A DNA stretch of 64,000 nt from Kappaphycus alvarezii. Taxonomy: Eukaryota > Rhodophyta > Florideophyceae > Gigartinales > Solieriaceae. Location: contig NADL03000102.1 of NCBI GenBank assembly GCA_002205965.3, positions 124,001-188,000 on the forward strand, written 5' to 3'. Positions 20,892 to 33,331 of the stretch are shown piece after piece (positions within the stretch are counted from its first letter, which is position 1; each line of letters begins with the position of its first letter). The notes under the pieces were generated by a model. It searched no databases and was not told the DNA's origin. It worked only from the letters and a program-made list of their open reading frames with translations. The position numbers were made by a program, and so were the translations under genes.

Positions 20892-22295
20892 TTATGTCCA
20901 CCCGTGAAGGTATATCGTTGAGGGGGGTGTGGGAGGAGCGGTTCCTGGGTGGTGGACGCTGACGGTCAAAATCGCGGGACCCATGACACCCACTGACTCT
21001 TCCCCCTCCATGATAATAGTTACGTCTACAATGATTTTGGAAGTAGCGTCCCTCATGAAAGTTTGGACCATCCGACTAACCTGCGTGGTTCCGCCAGTTT
21101 TCGCGAGAGTCACAAAACATGCGCGGATATTCCCGCGCAGCGAATTTGTTGACTCTTCCCTCGAAGCGTATTCGAGGGGGATCAAATGCGGGGGGGAGTA
21201 CTGGGTAGCCAGCGATCCTCCTACCTTGGAAAATTCGGGGGTGGACGAGGTAGCGGCTGTACAGCCATATCATGCCGGGGAGCAAGCAACCACTCCTTGT
21301 ACATGTTTCGTTCATCTGTGATTTCTGCCAACGTTTTCGTCGCGGTCTTAAACTTGTGCGTAGAGTCCCCAACCATCCAAAATAAACGATCAAGTAAAGT
21401 CTGGGTTTCAATGCTTTGTATCTCACTTTCTAGACATCTCCTCTGAACTACAAAGTCCGCCAGTCCTGGAACAGTTACGAAGTCTTCTTTCGTTAGTTCC
21501 GTCTTCATTGGCGTAGCGCGCCAGATCTCATTCCTACAGTTCTGTCGGAGGACGCAGCGAAGGCGTCGTGACTTGGGATCGATATATATATAACAGTACC
21601 TCTCTCAGGATTAAATGCTGGCATACCCGTAGACCCACCTTTAACCCAATTCGACATTCGAACCCCTTTATTTCACTTGTAAAAACGTTTCTGTATTCCG
21701 GTTCAGCAGCAGTTGCAGCTCCAATGCTGTATATGATTCTTTCAACTGCGAAATTGGCATCAGTGATCATAGTGGCGCAGTGCTCGCGGAGGAAATTTAT
21801 CGAGTGGTCCGTCAATACCCACAACCGACTACCTTCGATCGCTTCATTCCACCATACAGCAAGAATCAAAGCATATGTCCCCAAATTAAACAATCCATGT
21901 AGCCGCTTTCTCCTTTGTTGATTACCAGAAGACCCCATCGACTTGTGATAATAGTACGTGACTAGCGCAAGGGGAAGCGGGAAGTGAGATGGAAGTTTTG
22001 AATCCATTAACCACTTTAATGTCGCCGGAAAGGTTTCCCTAGCTTTCTCCATTGACAACTGCGTAGCTTCGTGTCCGTCGAATGGATAAAGAAATCCAAT
22101 CTTGACTCGGCAGAAGTGTTCGAAATAAAACTGAGCGCGATTAGGGAACCTATTCCACCAACTCCCTATCAATCTATCTCCCAACATCGGCATATCCTTT
22201 GCGATTAGTGGCTCCTCTGAGGAAAGCAATCTTTCAACTGTGATTAAGTAATAAGCCTCAACAACTGTGCGACAAAATGATATATCGCACTTCAA
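20892..22295 (-). pseudogene. Unidentified, possibly gag-like, frames
   Basis: Reading leftward, the 253-codon frame 22295-21534 is helical (WWNRFPNRAQFYFEHFCRVK, then GLFNLGTYALILAVWWNEAI). The 95-codon frame 21508-21221 (LADFVVQRRCLESEIQSIET, then LAEITDERNMYKEWL) follows, and then frames to about 20,892 rich in Arg, Gly, Pro and His. A helical body followed by a basic RG-type tail is typical of retroelement Gag proteins. No zinc knuckle, protease or polymerase is seen. Stops and frame changes suggest decay. The segment abuts the copia element on the opposite strand, so it may be a nested neighbour. Confidence 0.3.
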
Positions 22296-24262
22296 TGACG
22301 ACGGGGTTAGGAAATATTGACGGAGCTAAAACAACTGACTCTAAGCGTCTTTGAATTAATCGGGAGTGTGTATAAATTACCTAGCACGCATGGGATGATC
22401 GGCCTTGGTGAATCCTTTGCTGTCTAGAATTTCAAGTGTCTGTGCGGGTGCCTAGATATTGTGTCTTTTAGCATAGTAATGTCTAGAATCCTGCGTGGCT
22501 ACTTGGGAGACTGAGTACTGTATTGACTCGCATCCAGCTGTTCAGTCTGACGCTACTGAACGCACACCTTGGTAAAACCGGGTGAACTCTGCGTATCAAT
22601 GGGGCGGCTCCTGAGATAAGTTGTTACGTCGCAGGTTGTTCAACAGCGGCATCAATCGTCTAAAAATCCCTTACTTTCGGTGGTTTTTAAATTCCCTCTT
22701 TTATTTGCAATTATTCGACTACCAAGCAAAGGAAAATTTCAAGAATCTCATCTCCACCTTTGACACAAACAACGATGACCACCCCCGCTATGTCGAGAGA
22801 TTTACCAACTGACTCTGGGGCCTGTAATGAGCCGGGAACATCAATTTAAACGAATCCCATGTTTATGGCAACCCTTCCTCAGTCCACTTTCGACGCTATG
22901 GAAGATATAAAAAGGGGATTTATAACTCCAATTATTGGGGTATTGGCAGATAACTCCATTACAGGTGGCACTCTAATGTAAGCAGTTGTCGAGCTCTTTC
23001 CACCAGCTGTCCTTTTCGGGGCGAATCTCCGTGCAATTCCAGCACTACACACAGCGCTGAGGAATTTTCTGGACTGTCGAGGAGCAAATCTTGTCCAGAA
23101 TTCATCTCGACGGATACTTATGATGCTAGCCTCAAATCTGTACGCTGACGAGGACGACAGTAGTTCAGCTATCTAGATTGTGAAAGGGATTATTGCTGCA
23201 GGTAGAAGGAATCAAAATGTAGATTTTTTTCAGGAATTGTTCCTGCAAGTAGTGCACCAACGCAATCAGGTGTGACCCGTTCTGACAAACTCGCCCATAA
23301 CATGGCTATGAGACTCTGAGAGAACGAAAAAAATTATCAGGTAATATTGGAGAATGCTGGCAGGAGTTTGTTGACGAGTATCGCCAAATTGCTCGCGACT
23401 ACAACCTGAGACCAACGCAGCGCCTACATTTCCTACATAAACTCTTTCGTGGGGACGCAAAGTGTTTTTATCTTGACTCTGCGCATGGCTATGCCCAATC
23501 GTTCCAACAGACCGTTGACCAAATCTAGAGGGAATATAATTCCATTGTTCGACATAAAAAAGTGAAAAAATCTCTGAAATCGCTGCGAATTAGTAAGCAT
23601 GTGCCAGAGGGAATGGATGCTGCGACCACCCTAGAAAAGGTGTACAAGTTAGTTACGAAACTCGCACGTCAAGCTCCAGTTGCTCACCGCGGCGACGCCC
23701 ACAAAGTCTAATACCTTTCCTCTGCAGTCGCCGGCTATGAATGGGCGACAGAAACCCTTGCGCGGGTTGCCACCTGCAACCTGAATTTCCAACAGCTCTA
23801 CTGGTAATTAGAAGCACAACTGCAGTTAAATAAGGAAGCTGAAATTGTTCACCTTAAAGATGAGATCTCTAACAAGGCAAGATCAGCGAGAATGCCTCAA
23901 AATGAAGAAATTCCTGGCATTCTCTTCAGTGGAAAGGGGGGATATGGACGCAAGCCGTCATCTATGCACTTTTCTGACTGCAAGAAGCCCATCAAAATAC
24001 AGCAAAGTTTGATTTTCTGTCTATTTCTGGATGCTTCAACTGTAGGGATAGATCTTATCTTGTAAGAGACTGCAGAAAATCGCTTAATGTAGCTCGTGCC
24101 GCTGCAAACAAGTTGTAGTATTCGAATGTTGAGAACCGCACGCATCATGTTTTAGCCGAGCTTTGCTATCAGGTCGACCAACAGTCAGCCGAAGGTTCAG
24201 AACCCCCGGATAATCAGACCGAACAATCCGATCAACAGGTTTTCGAAAATCTACTGTCAAGG

Positions 24263-25594
24263 ATGGAGAGCCAGATATTACATTTCTCCATCTCTCAACC
24301 CTCCCATGATTATCTGCATACCCTTTGTTCTTTACCTTATGAAGATGAATCCGATACTCCACAATTATGTTTTTCAGATAAGGAAGGCGCAAATGGATAC
24401 GATACTACTAAAGAGTCAATAGCCACCATCCTAAGTGATGATGAGTCCGAGTTCCATCTTTTGGCCAGTGAGCCTGGAGAGCACCATCCTCTTCAAGGGG
24501 CGTGTGTTGATACCGGAGCACAAAAGTCTGTCATCGGCGCGGAAGAAGCAAAGGCCTACTGTCATTCAATGAGAGTACCATTCTCTCCGAAGGACATTGA
24601 TGGTCACCGGTTCTACAAGTTCGGAGACAAGAGGTACAAGGGCATGGGGTTTATTAATGTACGCATCCCTGTGAATGCCACTACCTTTCTATCTTTTCAG
24701 GTCGAGGTTGTTGAATTCAATGTTCCGCAATTGTTTGGGCTAGAGTTTCTGGATAACTACGAGGTTTCAATTGACCTGGAGAATAATAGGATCTTCCCTC
24801 GTAGTAAGGAGTGGGAGATCCTACTCAAAAGGAAACATGGTCATCTATTTATCGTCTGGGATGTAGCCAGCGAGATTCTGTTTACTGATGATGAGCTGCG
24901 GAAGATGCACCGCCATTTCTATCACCCAGAATCACAACGACTTTTCTCTGTGTTACGCCGAGCTAGGCCTGGAGATTGTTCGCAAGGAACACTTGAGACA
25001 TTGCAAAGAATTGAGGAGTCTTGTGGTATATGTCAACGTCTAAGTGAGAAATCCAACCCCTTCCGATTTTCTTTACCGAATGATGACATTGTATTTAACC
25101 GTGTTCTGAGCTGCGATCTGTTCTCGCTCGAAGGTCACACTGCTTTGCACGTGGTTGAAAAAGATACAAAGTTCAACTCCGCAGCGTTTCTCTTCCGTGA
25201 AACCACTGAGGAGATATGGAAGACTTTCGTCAGTATTTGGAGCACTCGTTATACCGGGCATCCAATAGAGCTTCATGAAGATGCAGTACCGCAGTTTTTC
25301 TCCCTTCCATTCAAGAGTTTACGCCGCTTAGCCAGCATCAAACTGATATTGGCCGGAGTTGAAAGCCACAACTCATTGGGAGTTGGCGAAAGGTACCATT
25401 CCTTTTTGCGGCAGATATACCGTAAGGTTAAATTGGAACATCCGACCATGGGGAAACGGGAGGTATTGGAGACTGCCGTTAAGGCTCTCAACGATACCGC
25501 TGGGCCCAACGGGTTAGTGCCCAAGTTACTCGTTTTTGGCGTCATGCCTCGGATCCCTACCAACGCAAGTGAAGCGAATAAAGGGCCTGGATGA
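24263..25594 (+). pseudogene. Copia protease and integrase
   Basis: The 443-codon frame has the aspartic protease motif CVDTGAQKSVIG (about residues 83-94), which would cleave the polyprotein. The integrase zinc region follows, with H-x3-H and C-x2-C spread over MHRHFYHP and CGICQRL. The catalytic core shows D in VLSCDLFSLEG, a weakened second site IELHEDAVPQF and E in the VGERYHSFLRQIY helix. The start is arbitrary because the true polyprotein began in Gag; upstream stops separate it. Near the end, NDTAGPNGLVPKLLVFG is the typical pre-C-terminal block. Confidence 0.85.
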
Positions 25595-25672
25595 AGCACG
25601 GAAAGGGATGGCTCGCGTTGCTGCTACCAATAAGATCTCTAGGGCCCTCAGGAAGAAACTCCCAGCTGCTAA

Positions 25673-25903
25673 ATGGCTCACATTCGAATTGGTGATGACG
25701 TTCTAGTATATAGTGACAACTCTGATTTATGGGAAGGTTCTTACAAAGTGCTGGATGCATCTGGAAAGATCTTAAAGCTGAGTGTCAGAGGAAGGCATGT
25801 TCAGTTCTCGACCGACAGAGTCAAGCTATACAAGCCGGATCCAGCCAACCCATATCCAATTAAAACTCCATTCAAGTTGTTGACGATGCAATCCGTGAAC
25901 TAA
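25673..25903 (+). pseudogene. Copia integrase C-terminal domain
   Basis: GDDVLVYSDNSDLWEGSYKV, then FSTDRVKLY, is the characteristic GD-V-V-W-GP domain at the end of copia integrases. It follows the preceding frame after a frameshift near 25,590. Confidence 0.8.
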
Positions 25904-25904
25904 G

Positions 25905-26640
25905 GGGCGATGATGAAAATAAGACAGCAGTGGAACCATTGGATATAAAAGAGTTCACCACCAATGAGTCCTTTACTAGCGCAGTACTGAGGCCGGATGA
26001 TCCAAGGGCCCAAAGCATAGAATTAAAGAGTGCGAAGTAACAGGAGGCTTTGGGTCTGCTCAGCCGCGGGGCTTTTGAGACTTTAAGCAGTGAGGACATA
26101 CCACAAAACGCCAACGTGTTAGGAGGGAGATTTGTTCTTTCGTTGAAAAACGTTGGAACGCCAATTGAAAGCCCCAAATCCAGATTTATCATTCAGGGAC
26201 ACAGAGATAACTAGAAAGATATTCTTTCTCACAACAGGCCAATAATGCAACAGAAATTCACTCGGATGATAATATATTTTGCTGCAGTTAAGGGATATCG
26301 AGTCTTTAGTAATGATATCACCCAAGCATATCTCCAGAGCAGCGAACTGATGAAACGGGAGATATTCTTACGACCCGTCCGGAGGATCTACCGTACATTA
26401 ACCTTCAGCAAACTCAGCTTTTCTGGCTCCGTCGCCCTTTGTACGGACTTTGTCACAGTGGTGATTACTGGATGAGCACCATCCATCGTTATATCAAAGA
26501 AAAACTTGGGCTCACATCTCTCACAGGTGACCCGTCAGTTTATTTCCCACAAAACACCGAGAGAAACGGTGCTTCAGAAGTATTTGGTGTGTATGTCGAC
26601 GAACCCTTGGGACAGCGGGTAATACAAATTTCGAAGCCTT
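25905..26640 (+). pseudogene. Copia reverse transcriptase, interrupted
   Basis: Fragments in order are LGLLSRGAFETLSSEDIPQN, then NVLGGRFVLSLKNVGTPIES, then FIIQGHRDN followed by a stop. After that come RVFSNDITQAYLQSSELMKR (first catalytic Asp), PLYGLCHSGDYW-type sequence at 26,439, and FGVYVDEPLG where YVDD is expected. At least two in-frame stops and two frameshifts make it non-functional. Confidence 0.85.
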
Positions 26641-26879
26641 AACAGAGCAAGTGAATATTGATTTGGAGTCAAAGCCTCGTCAGTGGAATAATATGAATTT
26701 CTTTTAAATGCATATCTGTCGAGGCAGTGATGGGTCTATTAGTATAGATCAACGGGTATACATTGGCCGTTTGTCTCTCTTGGCGGATGATGCCTCCTTT
26801 CAAGACTTTAGAAGTGTAAGAGCAGCCACTTCATGGGCAAGTCATTCTCGTCCGGATATCATGTGGATTTTTAACAAAA

Positions 26880-27455
26880 CAGCATAGGTTACAGAAGAAC
26901 AATTTGGCTTGGAAGCAGTCCAACTCCTGAATGAGGCGATACGAAAACTGAAGAAATCAGATCGTGTACTTTATTATCTATCTTTGGAAGAACAATCTCT
27001 GCACCTACACGTCTACACATATGCATCATTTGGGACAAATGCTGACCTGACATCAAAAATTGTATATATCATTATGCTCTGCGATAGTGATAACAGGTGC
27101 CATATATTGGGTTATGTTAGCAGGAAATTCAAACGCGTCTTTCGATCTATCCTAGGTCGAGAGTTTTACGCTTTTACAGAAGGATTTGACTCTGAATTTA
27201 TGCTGCGTCACGATTTGGAACGTATCTATGGAAGAAAGATTCCTCTTCGTATGTTAACAGACTCAAAGCAATTATTTGATGTGATAACAAAATCATCCGT
27301 CACAACCTAGAAGAGATTAATGATTGATATTGCCGCTGCTCGTGAAGTATATAATAAGTATGAAATCAATTAAGTGGGAATAATTAGCGGAAAACACAAC
27401 ATAGCGGATGCATTCACAAAACGATCCTCTAATAAGTCGTTCGATTCTTTACTGT
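26880..27455 (+). pseudogene. Copia RNase H and C-terminus
   Basis: LHVYTYASFGTNADLTSKIV stands for the usual D-A-S-F start (first Asp lost to Tyr). It is followed by GYVSRKFKRVFRSILGREFY and PLRMLTDSKQLFDVITKSS. After a stop the frame continues with GKHNIADAFTKRS, the usual end of copia Pol. Loss of the first acidic residue would disable the nuclease. Confidence 0.85.
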
Positions 27456-27480
27456 GAACGGGTTGGATCAGACACTAGTT

Positions 27481-28481
27481 ATTCAATTGATAATACGTGA
27501 TGGCATCGCTCGTATTTAGAGTGGCGGGAGTGTGAAAACGTGTAATATGATTACTTTTATGATGCTTTGGTGTCGTGTTACCGCACACGTCGCACTTTCG
27601 TGATATCATTTTAGTGTTTCTACTTTTTTAGTAATATTTCTGTCATATTGATGAATACGATTGCGCAACTTACTCGGGCTGCGAAAATATAAAGGGATAA
27701 AGTGTTTTGCCAGTCTCCGTTGGGAGCAGAGACAGAGAGAAAAGGCGAAAAACAGGGAAGCCACAGCAACAGAGTTTATCCCGGTCGTCTGGATTTGCTT
27801 GCACGCACCGGTCGTCGGTGCTCATTACCCCAGTATTATCACAGTGGTGCACCTGTTTTTGAAACGGGGCTCCGATTAGGGGGAGGCAAACGTATATTGT
27901 ACTGCACTCTGCAGTATATGCTAACATGTACGACGTCACATACAGAAAAGTTAATTTTCTGAATACAATTGTTTTCAAAATACAACTTGACGTTCTCCCA
28001 GATTTGGAGCAGGTACTGAACGTTTTGGCGCGACTGAACGTTTTGACGCGCAAAGCTGGAGCGATCACGCGTGAGTAATTTTAGAGGAGCTACAGGGCAG
28101 TGCGCGGACTGCGGATCTTGTGGAAATATCATAATTTTTTTGAGATTAGCAACTGAACAGGAATGCGCCTGATGATAATATATCAATATGAGACACTGTT
28201 CACCGTGCGATGGCACTGACAGTAAGTACTGGCAGCACCCTCGGTGAAAACCGCAGCTTGCCATGACATGTACTAAAAGCTGAGCTGAGCTCGATGCTGC
28301 GAGATTTTGGAGTCACAGGAAAAGTGTGGCAGTAAGCTTGACGGTAGTCAACGACTGCAGACCGCAAGGTCGTCGCCTTGGGTCTTTCCTGGCACCACAG
28401 TCTCCTTTATTGGTACAGTTTATTGAGTCTACAACTGCAAAAATTACGGTAATCAGGCCGCGATTGTACGCTGCCTCGTAA
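27481..28481. other. Possible copia 3' LTR remnant, otherwise no feature
   Basis: The first part (from about 27,530) may be LTR, since it starts TGTG after a purine tract. No matching 5' copy was found upstream of 22.6 kb. The rest shows no gene. Confidence 0.3.
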
Positions 28482-29447
28482 GTGACGGTGACTAGCGAGG
28501 TTCCCACGACACTGATATCAATATTTATTTTTCGGCGCATGATTCTAATCTTCCTGCTTGGTGTTTCAAAATGGTGGTCACCCGTACAGTCATCGTCCGT
28601 GGATGGAGTTTCCAAATGTAGGCTCGACGATGTTCTTCATCGACCTCAATTCTTTGAATCCACAGTTCATCATTTTCATGTCATCTCTCAATTTGCCGAT
28701 TACAAAGAAACGCAAAGAGGACAAGGTAAAAGGTGGTTGGATTGCGCCCTGGACATACCTAATCTCCTTGCCTTTTTTTTGAGTGACGAGGAGGACGAGT
28801 CGTTGGCAGGGAAGACAAGCAGGGATTTTGAGTCATGCCGAAATAGTGGACGCCCATCCAACCTAGGATGTTTGAATGCGAATCGTGGCTTTAATGCGGG
28901 ACGAGAGAACAAAGATGGTACGAACGAAAATAATTTAGAGAGTGATGTCGATTTCCCGCAAGTACAACACATGGACATGTTAGAGATAGTCGCAAATTTG
29001 CGGGGTGCTCCGTCTACTGAGTTTGAGCTTGTAGAGGACCGAGAACAGGGTGACCACCCGGTTCATGTACCGATTCGTGTTAGTCCGGTGGAATTAGGCA
29101 CCGATGATCCATTGACTGATAAGATGTTGTTGAAGGTTCTGCAGAAGAGAGCGAGGACAATGATGAGTTGGGAGAATGTATTAGGTGCCGTAAATGTTTG
29201 CGGAAGTGTGAGGTACACCGTTGCTCAGTACGAATTGTTGCAGAGAGTCTTGCGATCCATCTTGGAGTCGGCCTCGAGATCTGTGGAAGGTCTTCCATCT
29301 TATTTCAAAGTAAGGACAAATATCATTGCGCATCTCATGAATAACTCGTTCCCGAAAAGTTACATTAAACAGTTTGATTTGGATTTCAACAGAAAAATGC
29401 CGACACCCACTGATGTTCAATTTATCAGTTCTGGTGATGAATTGTAA
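28482..29447 (+). pseudogene. Transposase N-terminal part
   Basis: The open frame has 321 codons, of which the first about 45 are probably not native. It has an acidic centre (SDEEDES), then YTVAQYELLQRVLRSILESA and LPSYFKVRTNIIAHLMNNSF, the block that precedes the catalytic part in this transposase group. It ends at a stop at about 29,447; the next frame resumes at about 29,500 (VKLDLAMPMIQDATYG). Confidence 0.55.
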
Positions 29448-30351
29448 TCAATTATGCAAACGGTGGACATTCTCGATTATTCAGTCGCAGGGCTGCGGAA
29501 GTTCGAATCATAAGTCCGAGTGAATGGGTAAAGTTGGATCTTGCAATGCCTATGATTCAAGATGCTACGTACGGACAACGCACAATTCACACCGATCTTG
29601 AGAGTATCGATAACGCAAGTATTTTGCGGGACAGAGATAGCATAATTGACGGAAAAAACTTCTTGTCTGGTCGCAAAGGACAAAAAGCATCAGAGCCTGA
29701 CCAGATGATATTGTAAACATTCTTCTAGCGAATTTTTCGAGAATGGTCAAAGCTGCAATTGATGACGTCAGATATTCATTTGAAAATGGTTACACCACTG
29801 GTCTATACCGTTATTCATACTCAATGGAGGCCTCCATTTGCGCTGTATGGTGCGTGGGTTCAGAGAACAAAGCAACAAGAAGCGGGCAGCTTGCTTGCTC
29901 TCAGCAACACTTCTGGAGTTCAGAAATTATTTGTGAAGGGTTTATTGCTTGGCAAGCCTCGTCTGCTCAGCGGCAGTGGAAGCGAAGCCAATAAGAAAAC
30001 AGTCGCAGTCCGTGTACTTCCAGGGGGCATTCGCGCACTAATCCTTCCAGCTGGAAAGAGGACCTTCTTCGCAGACATGTGGGGCAAAAGAATTATTGTG
30101 TGTGTCATTGTTTTTCGATTTTGGGAGGAGAAGGATGGTATTGACTCCTATCGTTTATTGTGGATTAATATAGTAGCTGATAAGGGAGAGGGTGCTGATG
30201 GCGGCCGCCACGCAAAACTAATCATGCTTGGATCACATGGCATATATGCGATATTAATTTTGGAGAGGCTCCAAAGTCTGTCACGAAGAGGGTTAAGGAA
30301 GTTTTCAGCAGTGCTTCTTTGGTTTTGCCCCCAAATAGACAGTGATATTAT

Positions 30352-31113
30352 GTGTACCGAGTCCTTCTGTATGCCGATGACTTTAATCCATTCTCTTCAT
30401 TGTTGCCGCAAGGTTCGGCGGGAGGTATGTACATGCTACCATTAAACTTTCCGCCTCCATGGAGGTCTTATCGAGCTGCTGTTAGATTGATATCGCTAAC
30501 GCCTGCCGGCATCAATTCAAATGAGGTCCTCTTGGCAATCATTGAAGATATTGTGAAGACGACCGCTGATGGGGTACTTGTACGTGACTTAAATGGGGAG
30601 CAAGTTCTTGTCCTTCTTGATGTTGTTGGCTTCATTGGAGATTACGCGTAGGTATCGAAAGTAATTTTATGTATGGGTCATAACGCCAACGGACCGTGCA
30701 GTAATTGCGCATTCATAAGCAAGGTTCGTCACGATTCAACCACTTACGGATACAGCACTACAATATGCGCGGAGGACTACGCGCATCGTCGAACGTGGGA
30801 GCGTCATGAGGCATTGCGAGAAAGCCATATTAGATTGTCAGATGCAAGCCGTCGTGGTATGAAACATCCATCGGGAGACTCCAAAAATTCTGCACCATTG
30901 CGCAAGCTGCGAGAGGCTCTTGACTTGCAAAGGAATCGAAATACTCAAAATTCCGATGGAGAACGTGTCGTAAGCGGTACGTTTGATCCATACAGATGTA
31001 ATGTAGTTGCCCCGGATCATTTACTAGCAGGTTTGGCTAATGATATCATTGTAGCTTGCTTCTTGCTGTTGAGTTCAGCAGAATCTCGGGCAGGCATGGC
31101 TGTGATTGTTTGA
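30352..31113 (+). pseudogene. Transposase catalytic-region remnants
   Basis: The frame at 30,352-30,651 reads LYADDFNPF, then SAGGMYMLPLNFPPPWR, then LLDVVGFIGDYA. The frame at 30,673-31,113 continues as GHNANGPCSNC, then TYGYSTTICAEDYAHRRTWE. In this family the D of Y-A-D-D, the S-x-G-G-x-Y and the G-D motifs belong to the DDE core, and the C-x2-C to the inserted zinc site. A stop separates the two parts. Confidence 0.65.
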
Positions 31114-31233
31114 ACAGCGCTGAATGGTAATGGCTCAACCCCTCAATCGAAGATATGGAGTAACCGTACCAAATCTATGAATAGCATGACAATGTAGAGT
31201 ACTTACTGTGTACTTCTTGTTTGTAGTCGAGTC

Positions 31234-32010
31234 ATGCGTGCCGGTCTGGCTATTATGGAGGTAAAAGTCACTAATTTTTTGGGGGATTTCTATCTCCTTT
31301 TACGAAAATGGCAGCGGTTGATTGGTAATACATTTTGGTGGCCAGCAGAGCATGTGGATGGAAAGGAATCCGTAGTTATATTGAGTTTCAATGCAGATAA
31401 CGCCCATATCGCAGGACTGCGAACGATGGCTAACGACTACATATGTTCTGTTGACCAACTCATACGAAAACGGAGCCTCTCGGCGTTTGGCTCTGAGTCC
31501 TCCCGCGTTCAAGCGACAGCGCGCATGCTGGACAAGCCGAATCTACATCGGCTCAGAAAATTCTATTATCATAGTGTGCCTGCGTTCGGTCATGCGCGCC
31601 ATTTCATGGAGCTCCTCTTTAAAAATGCTCACCAGCCACTCAAGCGACGGATTCTGAGAAGAAACCCTTTGCGTGCTCACCTTTCAGCAGTGGAGCTCTG
31701 CTTATCGAATGACTGGCAAGCTCGGCTTTCGCTCTTATCAGCGAATTGGTTTACCGAAGAACCTCAGGAGAAACGGAGGACTGCCAATGCAATACTCGGC
31801 CTTCTGCTTGGTAGTTCTTTTTCAGAGTTGAACATGCATAAACCGACTCACGCTAACTTTATATCGGAACTTAACGCGCAAAAGAAGGATTTATTCTCAT
31901 CAACGCTTCGTTTTGAGCTTTGCAATGACATGAAGGCAAGTAGCGCTTGGTTTGGAAGAGTAATGGTGTGGCAATCTAGTAGCGCAATCAATATTATTGA
32001 GTCCAGTTAA
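31234..32010 (+). pseudogene. Transposase C-terminal part
   Basis: The open frame has 258 codons. LHRLRKFYYHSVPAFGHARH followed by FMELLFKNAHQPLKRRILRR is the highly typical tail of these transposases; it holds the third acidic residue (E in MELLF). The HQPLKR motif is intact. It is followed by decayed frames to 32,598, which contain VRRVAIFNRCTAPCKF and HSHLLLEGGLYDM, the terminal HS...EGGY-like block. Confidence 0.65.
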
Positions 32011-33070
32011 TTTCATTGCCTGGCTAGGCGGAAATATGTTTGAGCAACGTAATTGCGTCTGATCAGGAAGCTTTGGACAATCACTGCCCGATTCTGACAG
32101 CAAAATATGGAAAGGGACAAAAGCCCAGATACCCCTTATCGATATACAGAACTGCTCGCCGTGGTCGAGTCACTCACGACCGAAAATGTTTTGGAGCCTT
32201 TCGACACGATAAGATACAGTCTAGACGTGTGATTGGGGCACTCGTTGAGTAGAGGAAGGAAAGAAACGCGCTGGTCCTGACGCGATCGAGTGAAATTGAA
32301 AGGAAGCAACGGGAAAAAACAATACTTTGCCGTCCTTGGCATTGTGAAGAGAAGAAAAGAGACACCTTGGGCAGCTGTTGTACATTCTCAAATGAGAGAT
32401 GGAGCTATTCAACTGCCAACTTCTCGAAGTAATGGCCATTCTGGGCTCCAGCTCGTTGAGCTGAATGACGACGTCCGCCGCGTTGCGATTTTCAATCGTT
32501 GCACAGCTCCATGCAAGTTTGAAAAAGAAGAAAAGACTGTGAAGCACAGTCATTTATTGTTAGAAGGTGGTCTATATGATATGCAGTCCAGAGGATGAAT
32601 ATCCTCCGCGGATGGCGTAAAATAGAACATTCGCCGAGGAACTTTAACATCGCCGAATTTAGTTGCATGTTTTTGTAGCAATGTTATCATTGATTTCAAA
32701 ACATTAATGTTGATAAGAGCTGATAAAAGTATTGCAACGAGAACAACAGAGCTGTTAGTATGGATGAGGAATAGCATTAGGTCAAAACCTACAGAAATGT
32801 GATGTACTAAGGTTAAACGCATTGAATCAGGAACCACATATACATTGAGCTCAACCATTATTGTTGACCATAAAGAGCCAATAAAGAAGATAAACCGAAT
32901 ATATACAGCCTCTAGGCGCAGAAGATAAGGCTCGTTGGGCACATTAATTATTTTTGTTACAACAAGAGATAGAAATTCAATGGTATGAATCCTTCTTCTA
33001 TTCCAACGTGACGTATTGGCTTTAAAGAGTTGAAACATAAGTAACCTAATTCTGAAAGTTTGAATTCTAA

Positions 33071-33331
33071 GTGCGCGCGCAATTTGAGCATTGGCCCGGA
33101 AACAAAATTGCCATTAACGTATTGCAAACGCTGAATACCTCGCAGTTTTTGAAATGGGTGCGCAGGATTAACGGATATGGCGGTTCTAACTGTTTGAAAT
33201 TAATGGCCCGCCCTAGCGACGCCCGTCGTCGTACAGTTGATAAAATATTGGATAGTTTCGAAAGAAACAATGCGCGCGTATCATTAAAAGCATACTTACA
33301 AGTTCCAGCCTCATTGGCTCAAAAAGTTTGA
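33071..33331 (+). CDS. Small unidentified frame (86 codons)
   Basis: It reads like a real helical protein fragment, with FLKWVRRINGYGGSNCLKLM and then SDARRRTVDKILDSFERNN. It lies just right of the decayed transposon and just before the A+T-rich block. No family is recognised; it may be another element relic. Confidence 0.25.
   Translation: MRAQFEHWPGNKIAINVLQTLNTSQFLKWVRRINGYGGSNCLKLMARPSDARRRTVDKILDSFERNNARVSLKAYLQVPASLAQKV

Larger units (their letters stand above)
22600..27480 (+). mobile_element. Decayed Ty1/copia LTR retrotransposon
   Basis: Gag, protease, integrase, reverse transcriptase and RNase H occur in that order (integrase before RT), which defines copia. Gag is only fragments up to a degenerate zinc knuckle at 24,032-24,073 (C-x2-C-x4-Y-x4-C, His lost). 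Protease and integrase are open; RT has in-frame stops and frameshifts, and the Y-V-D-D box reads YVDE. LTRs were not found with confidence. A purine-rich GTGGCGGGAG followed by TGTG at about 27,520-27,532 could mark the 3' LTR start. The element is not capable of moving by itself. Confidence 0.9.
28482..32600 (+). mobile_element. Decayed DNA transposon with Plavaka/CMC-like transposase
   Basis: Same-strand frames form one long former transposase. They are N-terminal 28,482-29,447; middle 29,530-30,445; catalytic-type core 30,352-31,113; C-terminal 31,234-32,010 and 32,040-32,598. Core phrases are typical of the Plavaka/CACTA-related transposases of fungi and algae: VLLYADDFNPFSSLLPQGSA followed by GGMYMLPLNFPPPWRSYRA, then VVGFIGDYA, then MGHNANGPCSNCAF. 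The C-terminal phrase SVPAFGHARHFMELLFKNAH followed by QPLKR is also typical. At least four frame breaks and several stops show it is dead. Terminal repeats were not found. Confidence 0.7.

Noticed and set aside
22380-27720. Matching LTR pair for the copia element
   Set aside because: I compared the sequence upstream of 22.6 kb with that after 27.5 kb and saw no convincing similarity, so no LTR coordinates are claimed.
32550-33038. 162-codon minus-strand frame with hydrophobic stretches
   Set aside because: It overlaps the end of the decayed transposase, has no conserved motif, and hydrophobic runs are expected from A+T-rich DNA.
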